DNA of 64,000 nt from Streptomyces sp. JJ38 (GTDB lineage Bacteria; Actinomycetota; Actinomycetes; Streptomycetales; Streptomycetaceae), in assembly GCF_019303475.1 (NCBI RefSeq), contig NZ_JABLSI010000019.1, positions 121,275 to 185,274 of the forward strand, given 5' to 3'. Both the position numbers and the translations under genes were made by a program. This document shows, one piece after another, positions 1 to 9,059 of this stretch; within the stretch, counting starts at the first letter, position 1, and every line of letters starts with the position of its first letter. The notes under the pieces were generated by a model. The model had not been told where the DNA came from. It saw only the letters and a list, made by a program, of their open reading frames with translations, and made no database searches.

Positions 1-381
1 CGTCAGCACCGACGCCGACTCCCGGGCCGAGGCCATGGAGCGCTTCGGCGCCTGGATCTTCTTCAGCAGCGACTTCGCCGCCAGCCCGCACAGGACGGCG
101 AACAGCAGCATCAGACCGCCCACGATGGCCATCGCCACCGCCAGCGGGATCTTCCACCACGCCTCCAGCCAGTACGCGAGCGCGAAACTGAACACCGGAA
201 GCGAGAAGAGCGCCAGCACGCCCGCGACGAGGATCGCGCCGCTGCCCGCGACGCCGCGCGAGACGGACTGCCTCATCTCCGTCTTCGCCAGCGCGATCTC
301 CTCGTGCACCAGCGCCGACAACTCGGTTGCGGCCGAGGCGACCAACTCACCGAGGCTGCGTTCGTCCTGGGCACCGCTCAT
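1..381 (-). CDS. Phage holin family (Actinobacterial Holin-X) membrane protein, partial
   Basis: The gene starts at the ATG complementary to 379-381 and runs off the left edge, so only its first 127 codons are visible. The N-terminus is acidic and amphipathic (MSGAQDERSLGELVASAATE), followed by a conserved LVHEEIALAKTEM stretch and two hydrophobic segments at about residues 47-70 and 80-105. This is the layout of the Holin-X/phage-holin superfamily protein widespread in actinobacteria. The cellular role is unproven; these proteins are not evidence of a prophage. Confidence 0.8.
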   Translation of the reverse strand, partial: MSGAQDERSLGELVASAATELSALVHEEIALAKTEMRQSVSRGVAGSGAILVAGVLALFSLPVFSFALAYWLEAWWKIPLAVAMAIVGGLMLLFAVLCGLAAKSLLKKIQAPKRSMASARESASVLT

Positions 382-744
382 CGCTCACTCCCTCTGGCTG
401 ACTTCTCAGCGTGTCGACTCGTCAGGCGGGCCCGCCGCTACCGCGCAGTACCCGGGTATCAGCATGCCGGACGGGGCCGCCGGCCGATGCGTCCGGGCTC
501 CGCGTTTCGGCACGCCGACGAAGCCGGGACGGCGGGCCCGGGGGGCCCGCGTCCACCCGTACCGCCCGGAAACCGGTCAATCCGGAACCCTTCCGGAGCT
601 CGTCCGACCCGCTTGCGGAGCGCGGGCGAAACGCCGGCGAACGCGGGCGGGGTGTCCGGAGCGCGGACACCCCGGACACCCCGGTGACGCAGCCGACGCC
701 GCCCTCCAGCCGGGGAGGCCTGCGGTGGCAGCGGCGGTCGCGGT
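382..744. other. Intergenic region between acs and the holin-like gene
   Basis: No coding signal is convincing here. It holds a GC-rich inverted repeat (GCGGGCC 532-538 / GGCCCGC 544-550, extended by GGAC/GTCC) and, closer to acs, the terminator-like hairpin at 651-671. The promoter of the holin-like gene should lie just right of 381, but no clear -10/-35 pair was identified. Confidence 0.5.
651..671 (-). terminator. Probable acs terminator hairpin
   Basis: GGTGTCCG (651-658) and CGGACACC (664-671) form an 8-bp perfect stem with a 5-nt loop, about 75 nt beyond the acs stop codon. There is no U-tract, as is common for Streptomyces terminators. Confidence 0.45.
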
Positions 745-2706
745 TCAGTCCTCGCTGGCCGCGCTCGGCAGCTTCGACTGGATGAGCTGCATGACCGAGG
801 GGTCGGTCAGCGTGGTGGTGTCGCCCAGGTCGCGGTCCTCCGCGATGTCCCGCAGGAGCCGCCGCATGATCTTCCCGGAGCGGGTCTTCGGCAGCTCGCC
901 GACGGCCATGATGCGCTTCGGCTTGGCGATCGGGCCGAGCTCGTGGGCCACGTGGGCCCGCAGCTCGCCGACGAGGCCCTCGCTCTCGGCCGCCGAGCCG
1001 CGCAGGATGACGAACGCGCAGATGGCCTGCGTCGTCTGCGGGTCGGTGGCCCCGACGACGGCGGCCTCGGCCACGGCGGGGTGCGAGACGAGTGCCGACT
1101 CCACCTCGGTGGTGGAGATGTTGTGCCCGGACACGAGCATGACGTCGTCCACCCGGCCCAGCAGCCAGATGTCGCCGTCCTCGTCCTTCTTCGCGCCGTC
1201 GCCCGCGAAGTAGCGGTTCTCGAAGCGGGACCAGTAGGTGTCCAGGTAGCGCTGGTCGTCGCCCCAGATGGTGCGCAGCATCGACGGCCACGGCTCGGTC
1301 AGCACGAGGTAGCCGCCGCTGCCGTCGGGCACCTCGGCCGCCTCGTCGTCCACGACCGTCGCCGCGATGCCCGGCAGCGGCACCTGGGCGGATCCCGGCT
1401 TCGTGGCGGTGACCCCGGGGAGCGGGCTGATCATCATGCTGCCCGTCTCCGTCTGCCACCACGTGTCCACGATCGGCGTGCGGCCGGCGCCGATGTGCTC
1501 GCGGTACCAGATCCAGGCCTCCGGGTTGATCGGCTCGCCGACCGAGCCGAGGATGCGGAGCGAGGACAGGTCGAACTTGGCCGGGATGTCGTCGCCCCAC
1601 TTCATGCAGGCGCGGATCGCCGTGGGAGCCGTGTAGAAGATCGTGACGCCGTACTTCTGCACGATCTCCCACCAGCGGCCCTTGTGCGGGGAGTCGGGGG
1701 TGCCCTCGTACATCACCTGCGTGGCGCCGTTCGCCAGCGGGCCGTACACGATGTAGGAGTGGCCCGTCACCCAGCCGATGTCGGCGGTGCACCAGAAGAC
1801 GTCGGTCTCGGGCTTGAGGTCGAACACCGCGTGGTGGGTGTAGGCCGTCTGGGTGAGGTAGCCGCCGCTGGTGTGCAGGATGCCCTTCGGCTTCCCCGTG
1901 GTGCCGGAGGTGTAGAGGATGAACAGCGGCTGCTCGGCGTTGAACGGCTGGGGCGTGTGCTGCTCGCTCTGCCCGTCCACCAGCTCGTGCCACCACAGGT
2001 CGCGTCCCTCGGTCCAGCCGACGTCCTGGCCGGTGCGGCGGACCACGACGACCCGCTCGACGCCCTCCGTGCCGGGGCGCGTCAGCGCCTCGTCCACGGC
2101 GGGCTTCAGCGCGCTGGCCGCGCCCTTGCGGTAGCCGCCGTCGGAGGTGATGACGACGCGGGCGTCGGCGTCCTGGATGCGGGTGGCCAGCGCGTCGGCG
2201 GAGAAGCCGCCGAACACGACGGAATGCGGTGCGCCGATGCGGGCGCAGGCCAGCATCGCGTACACGGCCTCCGGGATCATCGGCAGGTAGACGGCCACCC
2301 GGTCGCCCGCGCGCACGCCGAGCTCGGTGAGCGCGTTGGCCGCCTTGGAGACCTCGCGCTGGAGCTCGGCGTAGGTGATCGCGCGGCTGTCCCCGGGCTC
2401 GCCCTCGAAGTGGATGGCGACGCGCTCCCCGTGCCCGGCCTCCACGTGCCGGTCCACGCAGTTGTAGGCGACGTTGAGCTCGCCGTCCTTGAACCACTTC
2501 GCGAACGGCGGGTTCGACCAGTCGAGCGTCTCGGTCGGCTCGGTGGCCCAGCTCAGCCTGCGGGCCTGCTCCGCCCAGAACCCCAGCCGGTCGCGCCGCG
2601 CCTGCTCGTAGGCCTCTGCGGTCACGTTCGCGGCTGCGGCCAGCTCGGCCGGGGGCTCGAATCGGCGCCTCTCGTGGAGCAGATTCGCCAGGCTCTCGTT
2701 GCTCAC
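745..2706 (-). CDS. acs: Acetate-CoA ligase (acetyl-CoA synthetase)
   Basis: Activates acetate to acetyl-AMP and then acetyl-CoA in the cytoplasm, feeding central metabolism and polyketide or fatty-acid precursors. The 653-residue product has the usual length of the family (about 650). It carries the AMP-binding P-loop YTSGTTGKPKG, the WWQTETG motif and the C-terminal PKTRSGKIMRR segment, whose Lys612 is the conserved lysine regulated by acetylation in this family. The GTG at 2704-2706 is chosen because GGGAG precedes it; an in-frame upstream start would add residues unlike the family. It lies downstream of the SulP/carbonic anhydrase gene on the same strand with a 172-nt gap. Confidence 0.96.
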   Translation of the reverse strand: MSNESLANLLHERRRFEPPAELAAAANVTAEAYEQARRDRLGFWAEQARRLSWATEPTETLDWSNPPFAKWFKDGELNVAYNCVDRHVEAGHGERVAIHFEGEPGDSRAITYAELQREVSKAANALTELGVRAGDRVAVYLPMIPEAVYAMLACARIGAPHSVVFGGFSADALATRIQDADARVVITSDGGYRKGAASALKPAVDEALTRPGTEGVERVVVVRRTGQDVGWTEGRDLWWHELVDGQSEQHTPQPFNAEQPLFILYTSGTTGKPKGILHTSGGYLTQTAYTHHAVFDLKPETDVFWCTADIGWVTGHSYIVYGPLANGATQVMYEGTPDSPHKGRWWEIVQKYGVTIFYTAPTAIRACMKWGDDIPAKFDLSSLRILGSVGEPINPEAWIWYREHIGAGRTPIVDTWWQTETGSMMISPLPGVTATKPGSAQVPLPGIAATVVDDEAAEVPDGSGGYLVLTEPWPSMLRTIWGDDQRYLDTYWSRFENRYFAGDGAKKDEDGDIWLLGRVDDVMLVSGHNISTTEVESALVSHPAVAEAAVVGATDPQTTQAICAFVILRGSAAESEGLVGELRAHVAHELGPIAKPKRIMAVGELPKTRSGKIMRRLLRDIAEDRDLGDTTTLTDPSVMQLIQSKLPSAASED

Positions 2707-2878
2707 GGCATCTCCCTTTCCCGGGGTGTGCGCTGTGTCCCAGCTCATACCTCAGCAGGTGGCCAGGTGGTGTGACAAGGGTTTCCCGGAAATTGGTTTA
2801 GACCTCTTGCGCCAAGTGGTCGAGCGGCCCGGCCGAACGGTCCGCGGACGGTCGCCCGGCGGCGTGAGGGCGGCCTCT

Positions 2879-5425
2879 TCACTCCGCCCGCACCGGCGTG
2901 AAGACCGCCGCCCGCCCCGTCGTGCCGTCCGTCGCGTCCAGTACGTAGGCCTGGGCGTCGCCGACGTGGAAGTACATGCCGTGCAGCTCCAGCGCCCCCT
3001 CGGCGACGCGCTGCGCCACGCACGCGTGGGCTCGCAGGTGGTGGAGCTGCTGGACGATGTTGGTGAGGCACAGCGACTCCAGCTCGTCCGCCACGGGCCG
3101 GTCCGCCAGGCGCGGTGCCGAACCGTTCTGCGCGGCCAGCCGCTCCAGACTCGGCTGCCCGTGCCGCAGCCAGTGCGCGAGCGCGCCGGGCGGCGTGTCG
3201 GCGTCCTCGGCGGTGGCGCCGGTGTGGAGCGCCTGCATGGCTCCGCAGCCGGAGTGCCCGCAGACGGTGATGGCCCCGACGCGGAGCACGTGGACCGCGT
3301 ACTCCAGGGCGGCGGCCACCGAGTGATCCCCGGCCGCGCCCTGGGCCGCGGTTCCGGGCAGCGGAACGAGGTTGCCGATGTTCCGCACGGTGAACAGGTC
3401 ACCCGGACCGCTGGACGTGATCATGCTGGTGACCAGACGGGAGTCGGCGCAGGTCAGGAACAGTTGGGAGGGGCGCTGTCCGTCCCGGGCCAGCCGGGCC
3501 AGCTCCGCTCGGACGAGTGGGGCGGTCGTCCGCTGGAAGTTGCGCACGCCGCCCAGCAGCTGCCCGTGCCGCTTGGGCGGGCCTCCCGCGCCCGGGTGCT
3601 CCGGGCCGGGGCGGGTGCACTGATGGTTGCGCCACGGCGTCCACGGTGTGCAGTGGTGGGTGGCGGACGGCTCGGCGATCCGGGCCCCGGCACGGCCGGC
3701 GATCTCCACCGTTCCGCCGTGCGCCTCGTGGCTCGCCCGCCAGTCCTGCAGGGCCTCGTAGGCGGCGTGGTCCATGAACGAGCCGTCGAGCTCTACCCGG
3801 ACGTCGGCGCCCGGCGGTACCTGGGCCAGCGTCCGGCTCAGCCGGGGCACGGCGAGGAACGTCAGCTGGCCCCGGACGGTGATCAGGTGCGTCCGGCCGG
3901 GCTCCTCGCCCCGGCAGCCGCGCGTGGCACCGCACGCGCCGCTTCCGTCCCCGCCCCGTTCGCCGTCGCGGCCTGCGTCCGCGTCGTCGCCGTGGGCCGC
4001 GTCGCCGTGGGCCGCGTCGCCGTGGGCCGCGTCGCCGAGGGCCGCGTCGCCGTGGGCCGCGTCGCCAAGGGCCGCGTCGCCCCGGGCTGCGTCGCCCCGG
4101 GCCGGGTCCTCCGGGACGCCGGGGCCGGAGTGGATGATCCGCGTGCGCGTCAGCCGGTGGAGGGCGACGCCGACGGCCACGGCGATGCCGATACCCACCC
4201 CCTCGAGGACGCCGAGAAGCGCCACCCCCGCCACGGTGGGGAGGTAGACGACGACCTCCCGGTGCCGGGTGACGGTCCGCAGATGCGTGATGTTCACCAT
4301 CTGCACACCGACGACCATGACCAGCGCGGCCAGCGAGGCGAGCGGGATCGGCTCCAGCAGCCCGCCCAGGAACGCTGCGGCCAGGGCGATCCAGCAGCCG
4401 TGCAGGATGGTGGAGTTGCGGCTGACGGCACCGGCCTGGATGTTGGCCGTGCTGCGCACGGCGACGCCGGCGATCGGCAGCCCGCCGAGGGACCCGGAGA
4501 CGATGTTGGCCGCACCCTGGCCGCGCAGCTCCCGGTCGAGATCGGCGCGGGGCAGGGGGCGCTCGCCGGTGCGCCGGACGCGCGCGGTGGCCAGCTTGTC
4601 GGCGGCGCAGGCCGAGAGCAGTGAGGCGACGCTCCCCACGAGGGTGACGGTGAGGACCGCCGCGAGCAGGCCGAGCACCGGACCCTGCGGCAGCTCGGGC
4701 AGGGCGTGGCTGCGCCAGGACGGCAGGTCCACCCGGGGCAGCTCCAGCGGCGCGAGGAAGGCGAAGCCGGTGGCGAGGAGGACGGCGGCGAGCGGTCCCG
4801 GGACGATGCGCCGCAGTCGGCCGAACCGTCCGCGCAGCCGGGGCCAGGCGAGCAGGACGGCGATGGTGAGCGCGCTGACCGACAGGGCGGCCGGGTGGGG
4901 ATCGGACAACTGCTCGGGCAGCTGCCTGAGGTTGTCGACGACGGAGCTCTGCGGACTGCCCCCGAGGACGATGTGGAGCTGGGCCATGGCGATCGTCACG
5001 CCGATGCCCGCGAGCATGCCGTGCACGATCGCGGGGCTGACCATCAGCGCCGATCTGGCCACGCGCAGATGGGCCAGGGCGAACTGGGTGAGCCCGGCGA
5101 GCACCGTGATCGCGCACGTCGTCCGCCAGCCGTACACCTGGATCAGCTCGGCCGTGACGACGGTGAGCCCCGCGGCGGGGCCGCTGACCTGGAGCGGGGC
5201 TCCTCCCAGCCACCCTGCGACGATGCCTCCCACGGCGGCGGCCACCAGACCGGCCTGGAGCGGTGCGCCGGTGGCGAGCGCGATGCCGAGGGAGAGCGGC
5301 AGGGCCACCAGGAAGACGGCGATGGACGCCGAGAGGTCGGCTCCGCGGGGGGCGGCGGCGGGCGGTCGGGGAGGTGGGGCGGCCGGAAGTGTGCTGAGGC
5401 CGGGCGCGCGGGTGTGGTCGGACAT
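2879..5425 (-). CDS. SulP family anion transporter fused to beta-carbonic anhydrase
   Basis: An 848-residue fusion. Residues about 30-430 form a multi-spanning SulP transporter core. Residues 441-480 are a degenerate GDAAH/GDAAL repeat linker, residues about 510-575 a STAS domain, and about 620-848 a beta-class carbonic anhydrase. The zinc ligands are visible: Cys659 in CADSR, His724 and Cys727 in HSGCG. Transporter-anhydrase fusions of this kind are known in actinobacteria (mycobacterial Rv3273 type) and suggest bicarbonate or CO2 handling at the membrane; the transported ion here is inferred. The ATG at 5425 follows GGAGAGGGATCG. A 16-bp hairpin sits in its leader. An in-frame upstream extension to 5659 has no comparable ribosome site. 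Confidence 0.9.
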   Translation of the reverse strand: MSDHTRAPGLSTLPAAPPPRPPAAAPRGADLSASIAVFLVALPLSLGIALATGAPLQAGLVAAAVGGIVAGWLGGAPLQVSGPAAGLTVVTAELIQVYGWRTTCAITVLAGLTQFALAHLRVARSALMVSPAIVHGMLAGIGVTIAMAQLHIVLGGSPQSSVVDNLRQLPEQLSDPHPAALSVSALTIAVLLAWPRLRGRFGRLRRIVPGPLAAVLLATGFAFLAPLELPRVDLPSWRSHALPELPQGPVLGLLAAVLTVTLVGSVASLLSACAADKLATARVRRTGERPLPRADLDRELRGQGAANIVSGSLGGLPIAGVAVRSTANIQAGAVSRNSTILHGCWIALAAAFLGGLLEPIPLASLAALVMVVGVQMVNITHLRTVTRHREVVVYLPTVAGVALLGVLEGVGIGIAVAVGVALHRLTRTRIIHSGPGVPEDPARGDAARGDAALGDAAHGDAALGDAAHGDAAHGDAAHGDDADAGRDGERGGDGSGACGATRGCRGEEPGRTHLITVRGQLTFLAVPRLSRTLAQVPPGADVRVELDGSFMDHAAYEALQDWRASHEAHGGTVEIAGRAGARIAEPSATHHCTPWTPWRNHQCTRPGPEHPGAGGPPKRHGQLLGGVRNFQRTTAPLVRAELARLARDGQRPSQLFLTCADSRLVTSMITSSGPGDLFTVRNIGNLVPLPGTAAQGAAGDHSVAAALEYAVHVLRVGAITVCGHSGCGAMQALHTGATAEDADTPPGALAHWLRHGQPSLERLAAQNGSAPRLADRPVADELESLCLTNIVQQLHHLRAHACVAQRVAEGALELHGMYFHVGDAQAYVLDATDGTTGRAAVFTPVRAE
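3986..4105 (-). repeat. Eight 15-bp tandem repeats in the SulP-carbonic anhydrase linker
   Basis: Eight adjacent copies of a 15-bp unit (plus-strand form GTCGCCGTGGGCCGC with 1-3 changes) cover 3986-4105. They encode a pentapeptide repeat of GDAAx type between the transporter and the STAS domain. Because 15 is a multiple of three, copy-number change would keep the reading frame. Confidence 0.9.
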
Positions 5426-5763
5426 CGATCCCTCTCCGTCTTCGGTCGCGGCTGTGCGCCGCCCGGCCACGGTGGCGGCCGGGCGGCGCACAACACAGAC
5501 GTGGGTCACGGTGTGTGTCTGTCTGGTGACGCTCAAGATTCGGTAAACGGAGCGTAAGGCAAGGTAAAGAGCGGCGAAAGCGATCAGCGGTCGCGTGGCC
5601 TCGCATTCCTTCTCACGGGTGAAAAGGAGGCTGCTCATCGGTTTGTCATACTGATCCACAAATCACACCGTGCGACTTTCTTGGTACACGGTGTGAGGGG
5701 AACGGCACGGCGGCAGCGCCTGCGGACACCCGCGCACGAAGGCGTCGAGTGGCGAGGTGACGA
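5426..5763. other. Divergent intergenic region between SulP-carbonic anhydrase and deacetylase-like genes
   Basis: This 338-bp gap separates divergent genes. The SulP side holds a strong hairpin (5453-5492). The middle, about 5530-5600, is locally A/T-richer and is the likely place for promoters. GAGGTGACGA directly before 5764 is the ribosome site of the right-hand gene. Confidence 0.45.
5453..5492 (-). promoter_or_regulatory. Perfect 16-bp hairpin in the 5' leader of the SulP-carbonic anhydrase gene
   Basis: TGTGCGCCGCCCGGCC (5453-5468) and its exact complement (5477-5492) flank an 8-nt loop. On the minus strand the structure ends 28 nt before the start codon at 5425, so it would form in the mRNA leader just upstream of the ribosome site. 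It could act as an attenuator, a stabiliser or a terminator; the function is inference. Confidence 0.5.
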
Positions 5764-7017
5764 ATGGTGGCGGGCTTGCGTGTGCGCTGCGGCGGTGCCG
5801 CGGCGATGATGGCGATGACCGTGCTGGCGACCGGCTGCGGCAGTGGAACCGTCGGGAAGGACGGCGGCGGGGTGAGCCGCATGGACGCCCAGGCGAAGGA
5901 GCAGTCGCTGCCGCGGATGATCGGCGACGGCTCCACCTCCTTCACCGGGCGGCAGCCGAACCAGCCGGAGGTGGCGCGGCTGAAGCCGGGGGAGCGGCCA
6001 CCCCAGTTCGTCGTCTTCTCCTGGGACGGCGCCGGCGAGGACGGCAAGAAGCTCTTCTCCCACTTCCGCGAGGTCGCCAAGAAGCACGACGCGCACATGA
6101 CGTACTTCCTCAGCGGCATCTACCTCCTGCCCGAGGACGAGCGGGCCCGCTACCGTCCGCCGGGCCGCTCGCCCGGCGCCTCCGACATCGGCTACCTGAA
6201 GGACGAGAACATCCGGGCGACGCTGGAGCAGGTGCGCGGCGCCTGGCGGGACGGCAGCGAGATCGGCACCCACTTCAACGGGCACTTCTGCGGTCCGACC
6301 GGGGTGGACACGTGGTCGGCGGCGGACTGGAAGAGCGAGATCGAGCAGGCCAAGTGGTTCGTCCAGAACTGGAAGACGACGACGGGCTGGAACGGGGAAC
6401 AGGCGCTGCCGTTCGACTACGAGAAGGAGCTGATCGGCGGGCGCACACCCTGTCTGGAAGGCCGGGAGAACCTGCTGGAGGCAGCCCGGGAGGCCGGCTT
6501 CCGCTACGACTCCAGCGGCATCGGACGCCAGGTCTGGCCCGGGAGGGAAGAGGGGCTGTGGAACCTCCCGCTACAGCTCGTACCGATGCCCGGGCGTAGC
6601 TTCGAGACCCTCTCCATGGACTACAACTTCATGGTCAACCAGTCCGGGACCGTCAACGGCGACCCGGCGAAGCGGCCCCACTGGGAGCAGCAGATGCGCG
6701 AGGGGCTTCTGCAGGGCTTCGAGCGCGCCTACCAGGGCAACCGGGCGCCGCTGATCATCGGAAACCACTTCAACAGCTGGAACGGCGGCATCTACATGGA
6801 CGCCGTCGAGGACGTCATCGCGTCCGTGTGCGGGCGGGACGAGGTGCGCTGCGTCTCCTTCGAGCAGCTCGTGGACTGGCTCGACGCCCAGGACCCGGCC
6901 GTCCTGGAGCAGCTGCGGACGCTCGGTGTGGGGGAGAAGCCCGCGCGGGGCTGGCGCGACTTCATGACGCCGACCGCCGCGCCGGCCGGAGACGCCGCGC
7001 AGCCGCGCGAGTCCTGA
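5764..7017 (+). CDS. Secreted lipoprotein with polysaccharide deacetylase-like fold
   Basis: The 417-residue product begins with a lipoprotein signal ending in the lipobox LATGC (Cys near residue 24), so it should be anchored outside the membrane. The mature part shows a NodB-like pattern: an early Asp in FSWDGAG, then a HxxxH-like element in GTHFNGHF. These suggest a metal-dependent carbohydrate esterase, although the Asp-Asp pair of classical chitooligosaccharide deacetylases is not obvious. The substrate is unknown; cell-wall or extracellular glycan is inferred. It ends convergent to the ATPase gene, with a shared terminator between them. Confidence 0.75.
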   Translation: MVAGLRVRCGGAAAMMAMTVLATGCGSGTVGKDGGGVSRMDAQAKEQSLPRMIGDGSTSFTGRQPNQPEVARLKPGERPPQFVVFSWDGAGEDGKKLFSHFREVAKKHDAHMTYFLSGIYLLPEDERARYRPPGRSPGASDIGYLKDENIRATLEQVRGAWRDGSEIGTHFNGHFCGPTGVDTWSAADWKSEIEQAKWFVQNWKTTTGWNGEQALPFDYEKELIGGRTPCLEGRENLLEAAREAGFRYDSSGIGRQVWPGREEGLWNLPLQLVPMPGRSFETLSMDYNFMVNQSGTVNGDPAKRPHWEQQMREGLLQGFERAYQGNRAPLIIGNHFNSWNGGIYMDAVEDVIASVCGRDEVRCVSFEQLVDWLDAQDPAVLEQLRTLGVGEKPARGWRDFMTPTAAPAGDAAQPRES

Positions 7018-7046
7018 GGGCCACAACCCCTCCGCCGTCCGACGGG

Positions 7047-7084
7047 CTCGCCGCCACCCGCGCCATGACGCGGGTGGCGGCGAG
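7047..7084. terminator. Bidirectional terminator between convergent genes
   Basis: CTCGCCGCCACCCGCG (7047-7062) pairs perfectly over 16 bp with 7069-7084 around a 6-nt loop. It lies between the stop of the deacetylase-like gene (7017) and the stop of the ATPase gene (7105), where a terminator serving both strands is expected. Confidence 0.8.
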
Positions 7085-7104
7085 CGGCGGGTCCTGAGCC
7101 CGGG

Positions 7105-8124
7105 TCAGGCGGGCTGCGTGGCCGCTTCCGCGGTGCCCGCGCGCAGACTCTCGCGCAGGACGAAGTCCGGATCGACCTGGGCCGCGAGGTCGGCGCCCGT
7201 CCGGGCGTTCCCCCAGCTCTCCGCGTTCTTCAGGTGGAAGTGAACCATCTGGCGGGTGTAGCGCTCCCAGTCCCGCCGCTCGTACGCGGCGTCCGCCGTC
7301 GCGTACAGCGTGTCGAGAGCCTCGCGGTTGGCGTCCTCCAGGGCGGACAGCGGCAGCGCTCGGCCCTTCTCCATCGCGCGCACCCACTCCGAGTGGCCGA
7401 CGGTGACGAGGAGGTCCTCCCCGACGGCGTCCCGCAGGAAGGCCAGGTCGTCCGGGCTCTGCACCTTGTTGCCGACGACCTTCAGCTCGACCCCGAAGTC
7501 CCGTGCGTACTCGCGGTACTGGCGGTAGACGGCCACACCCTTGCGCGTGGGCTCGGCGACCAGGAACGTGGTGTCGAAGCGGGTGAACATGCCGGAGGCG
7601 AACGAGTCGGAGCCCGCCGTCATGTCGACGACCACGAACTCGTCCCGTCCGTCGACGAGGTGGTTGAGGCACAGCTCCACGGCGCCCACCTTCGAGTGGT
7701 AGCAGGCCACTCCGAGGTCCGCGTCGGTGAACGGCCCGGTGACCAGCAGCCGGACGGCACCACCGGTGCCGCCGTCCAGCGAGACGTGGCGGGCGCAGGC
7801 GTCATAGACGGGGTTGTCCTCGACGACGCCGAGAAGCCGGGATCCCGCGCCCGGGGGCGTCGTCTTGATCATGGTCCCCGCGTCGGGGACGCGGGGGTTC
7901 GCGCCGCGCAGGTACTCCTTGATGAGTGGGAGGTGCGCGCCCATGGCGGGAAGCGCGGCCGCCTCCTCCTCGTCAAGTCCCAGGGCCGCGCCGAGGTGCT
8001 GGTTGATGTCCGCGTCCACGGCGACGACGGGCAGCCGGCGGGCGGCGAGGTGACGGACGAAGAGAGACGACAGGGTCGTCTTCCCGCTGCCGCCCTTCCC
8101 AACGAAAGCGATCTTCATGTTCAT
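7105..8124 (-). CDS. CooC/MipZ-type P-loop ATPase
   Basis: The 339-residue protein opens with a deviant Walker A motif GKGGSGKTT (residues 9-17) typical of the SIMIBI class (ParA/MinD/CooC). Its length and the later VVDMTAGSD and VGNKV motifs are closest to CooC-like maturation ATPases. Streptomyces homologues are usually annotated only as ATP/GTP-binding proteins. The start at 8124 (MNMKIAF) is taken; a second Met at 8118 is possible. It is divergent from the Fic-like gene, with 107 bp between starts. The partner and substrate are unknown. Confidence 0.8.
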   Translation of the reverse strand: MNMKIAFVGKGGSGKTTLSSLFVRHLAARRLPVVAVDADINQHLGAALGLDEEEAAALPAMGAHLPLIKEYLRGANPRVPDAGTMIKTTPPGAGSRLLGVVEDNPVYDACARHVSLDGGTGGAVRLLVTGPFTDADLGVACYHSKVGAVELCLNHLVDGRDEFVVVDMTAGSDSFASGMFTRFDTTFLVAEPTRKGVAVYRQYREYARDFGVELKVVGNKVQSPDDLAFLRDAVGEDLLVTVGHSEWVRAMEKGRALPLSALEDANREALDTLYATADAAYERRDWERYTRQMVHFHLKNAESWGNARTGADLAAQVDPDFVLRESLRAGTAEAATQPA

Positions 8125-8231
8125 GAGCGTAGGGCGCGCGGAGGGGCGCGAGGCCGGATTCGGTGATCGAGTGAACAAGACCACTCGTTCGTGGGGCTTG
8201 GGCGTGGGCGGGGGTGCGTAGGGTCGTGCTC

Positions 8232-9053
8232 ATGAGTGCGAAGCCTGATCCGTTGGCCCCGCTCGGCGCCCTGCCCGGCGTCGACGCGTCCGTCGAGTCG
8301 ATGCGCAAGGCCGTGGACCGGATCTACGGGCATCGGGTCATGCGTCGCCGCAGCGCGGAGGTGACCTCCGAGGCCGTGCTCCGCGGTGCCCGCGCCTCCG
8401 CCGCTCTCGCCGGTGCCGACTGGGCGCTCGAAGAGGTGCGCCGGCGCACGGACTTCGGGGCCGATCCGCAGGCCAGGACGGTCGGTGCCGCGCTGCGCGT
8501 CACCGCCGAGGCGGGCCAGTTGCTGCCGGTCTGGCGTCAGTCGCCGCTGCGCGTGCTGGCCAGGCTCCACCTCGTCGCGGCCGGTGGCACCGGTGCGGAG
8601 GAGAGCGTCGGCCGCCCCCGGCTCGCGGGCGAGCAGGTCGACGAGCCGGTCGTGACGCTGCCGCTCCCGGCCGCCGACGAGGTGGCCGCCCGGCTGGAGG
8701 GTCTGGCGGAGCTGATCGCGGCCGGAACCTCGGCCCCCGCCCTCGTGACGGCGGCCGTGGTGCACGGCGAACTCCTGACGCTGCGCCCCTTCGTGTCCCA
8801 CAACGGTCTGATCGCCCGTGCCGCCGAGCGTGTCGTGCTCGTCGGGAGCGGTCTCGACCCCAAGTCGATCTGCCCGGCCGAGGTCGGCCACATGGAGGCC
8901 GGGCCGGACGCCTACCGCGCGGCGCTGGACGGATACGCCTCCGGTACGGCCGAGGGCATGGCCGAGTGGATCGCCCACTGCGGCCGGGCCGCCGAGCTGG
9001 GCGCCCGCGAGTCCACGGCCGTGTGCGAGGCGCTACAGCGCGGCGCCGCATAG
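8232..9053 (+). CDS. Degenerate Fic/DOC-like protein
   Basis: This 273-residue protein carries LRPFVSHNGLIARA at residues 184-197, which aligns with the Fic core HPFxxGNGRxxR. The catalytic His is Arg185 and the GNGR phosphate loop reads HNGL, so ordinary AMP-transferase activity is doubtful. The rest is helical and Ala-rich. Streptomyces orthologues at this position are commonly labelled oxidoreductase without support that I can see. The divergent pairing with a CooC-like ATPase appears conserved in Streptomyces, which suggests linked function (inference). The ATG at 8232 gives MSAKPD. Confidence 0.7.
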   Translation: MSAKPDPLAPLGALPGVDASVESMRKAVDRIYGHRVMRRRSAEVTSEAVLRGARASAALAGADWALEEVRRRTDFGADPQARTVGAALRVTAEAGQLLPVWRQSPLRVLARLHLVAAGGTGAEESVGRPRLAGEQVDEPVVTLPLPAADEVAARLEGLAELIAAGTSAPALVTAAVVHGELLTLRPFVSHNGLIARAAERVVLVGSGLDPKSICPAEVGHMEAGPDAYRAALDGYASGTAEGMAEWIAHCGRAAELGARESTAVCEALQRGAA

Positions 9054-9059
9054 GGGCTG

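Noticed and set aside
1..381. A prophage at the left edge, from the holin-like gene
   Set aside because: Holin-X proteins are ordinary chromosomal genes in Streptomyces and no other phage gene is next to it.
422..2497. Long open frames antisense to or out of phase with acs, the helicase, hppA, topA and the tmk fusion
   Set aside because: High-GC DNA leaves shadow frames open; these show Arg/Ala/Gly-rich or HGR-type composition, no domains and no ribosome sites, while the opposite frame is a known family.
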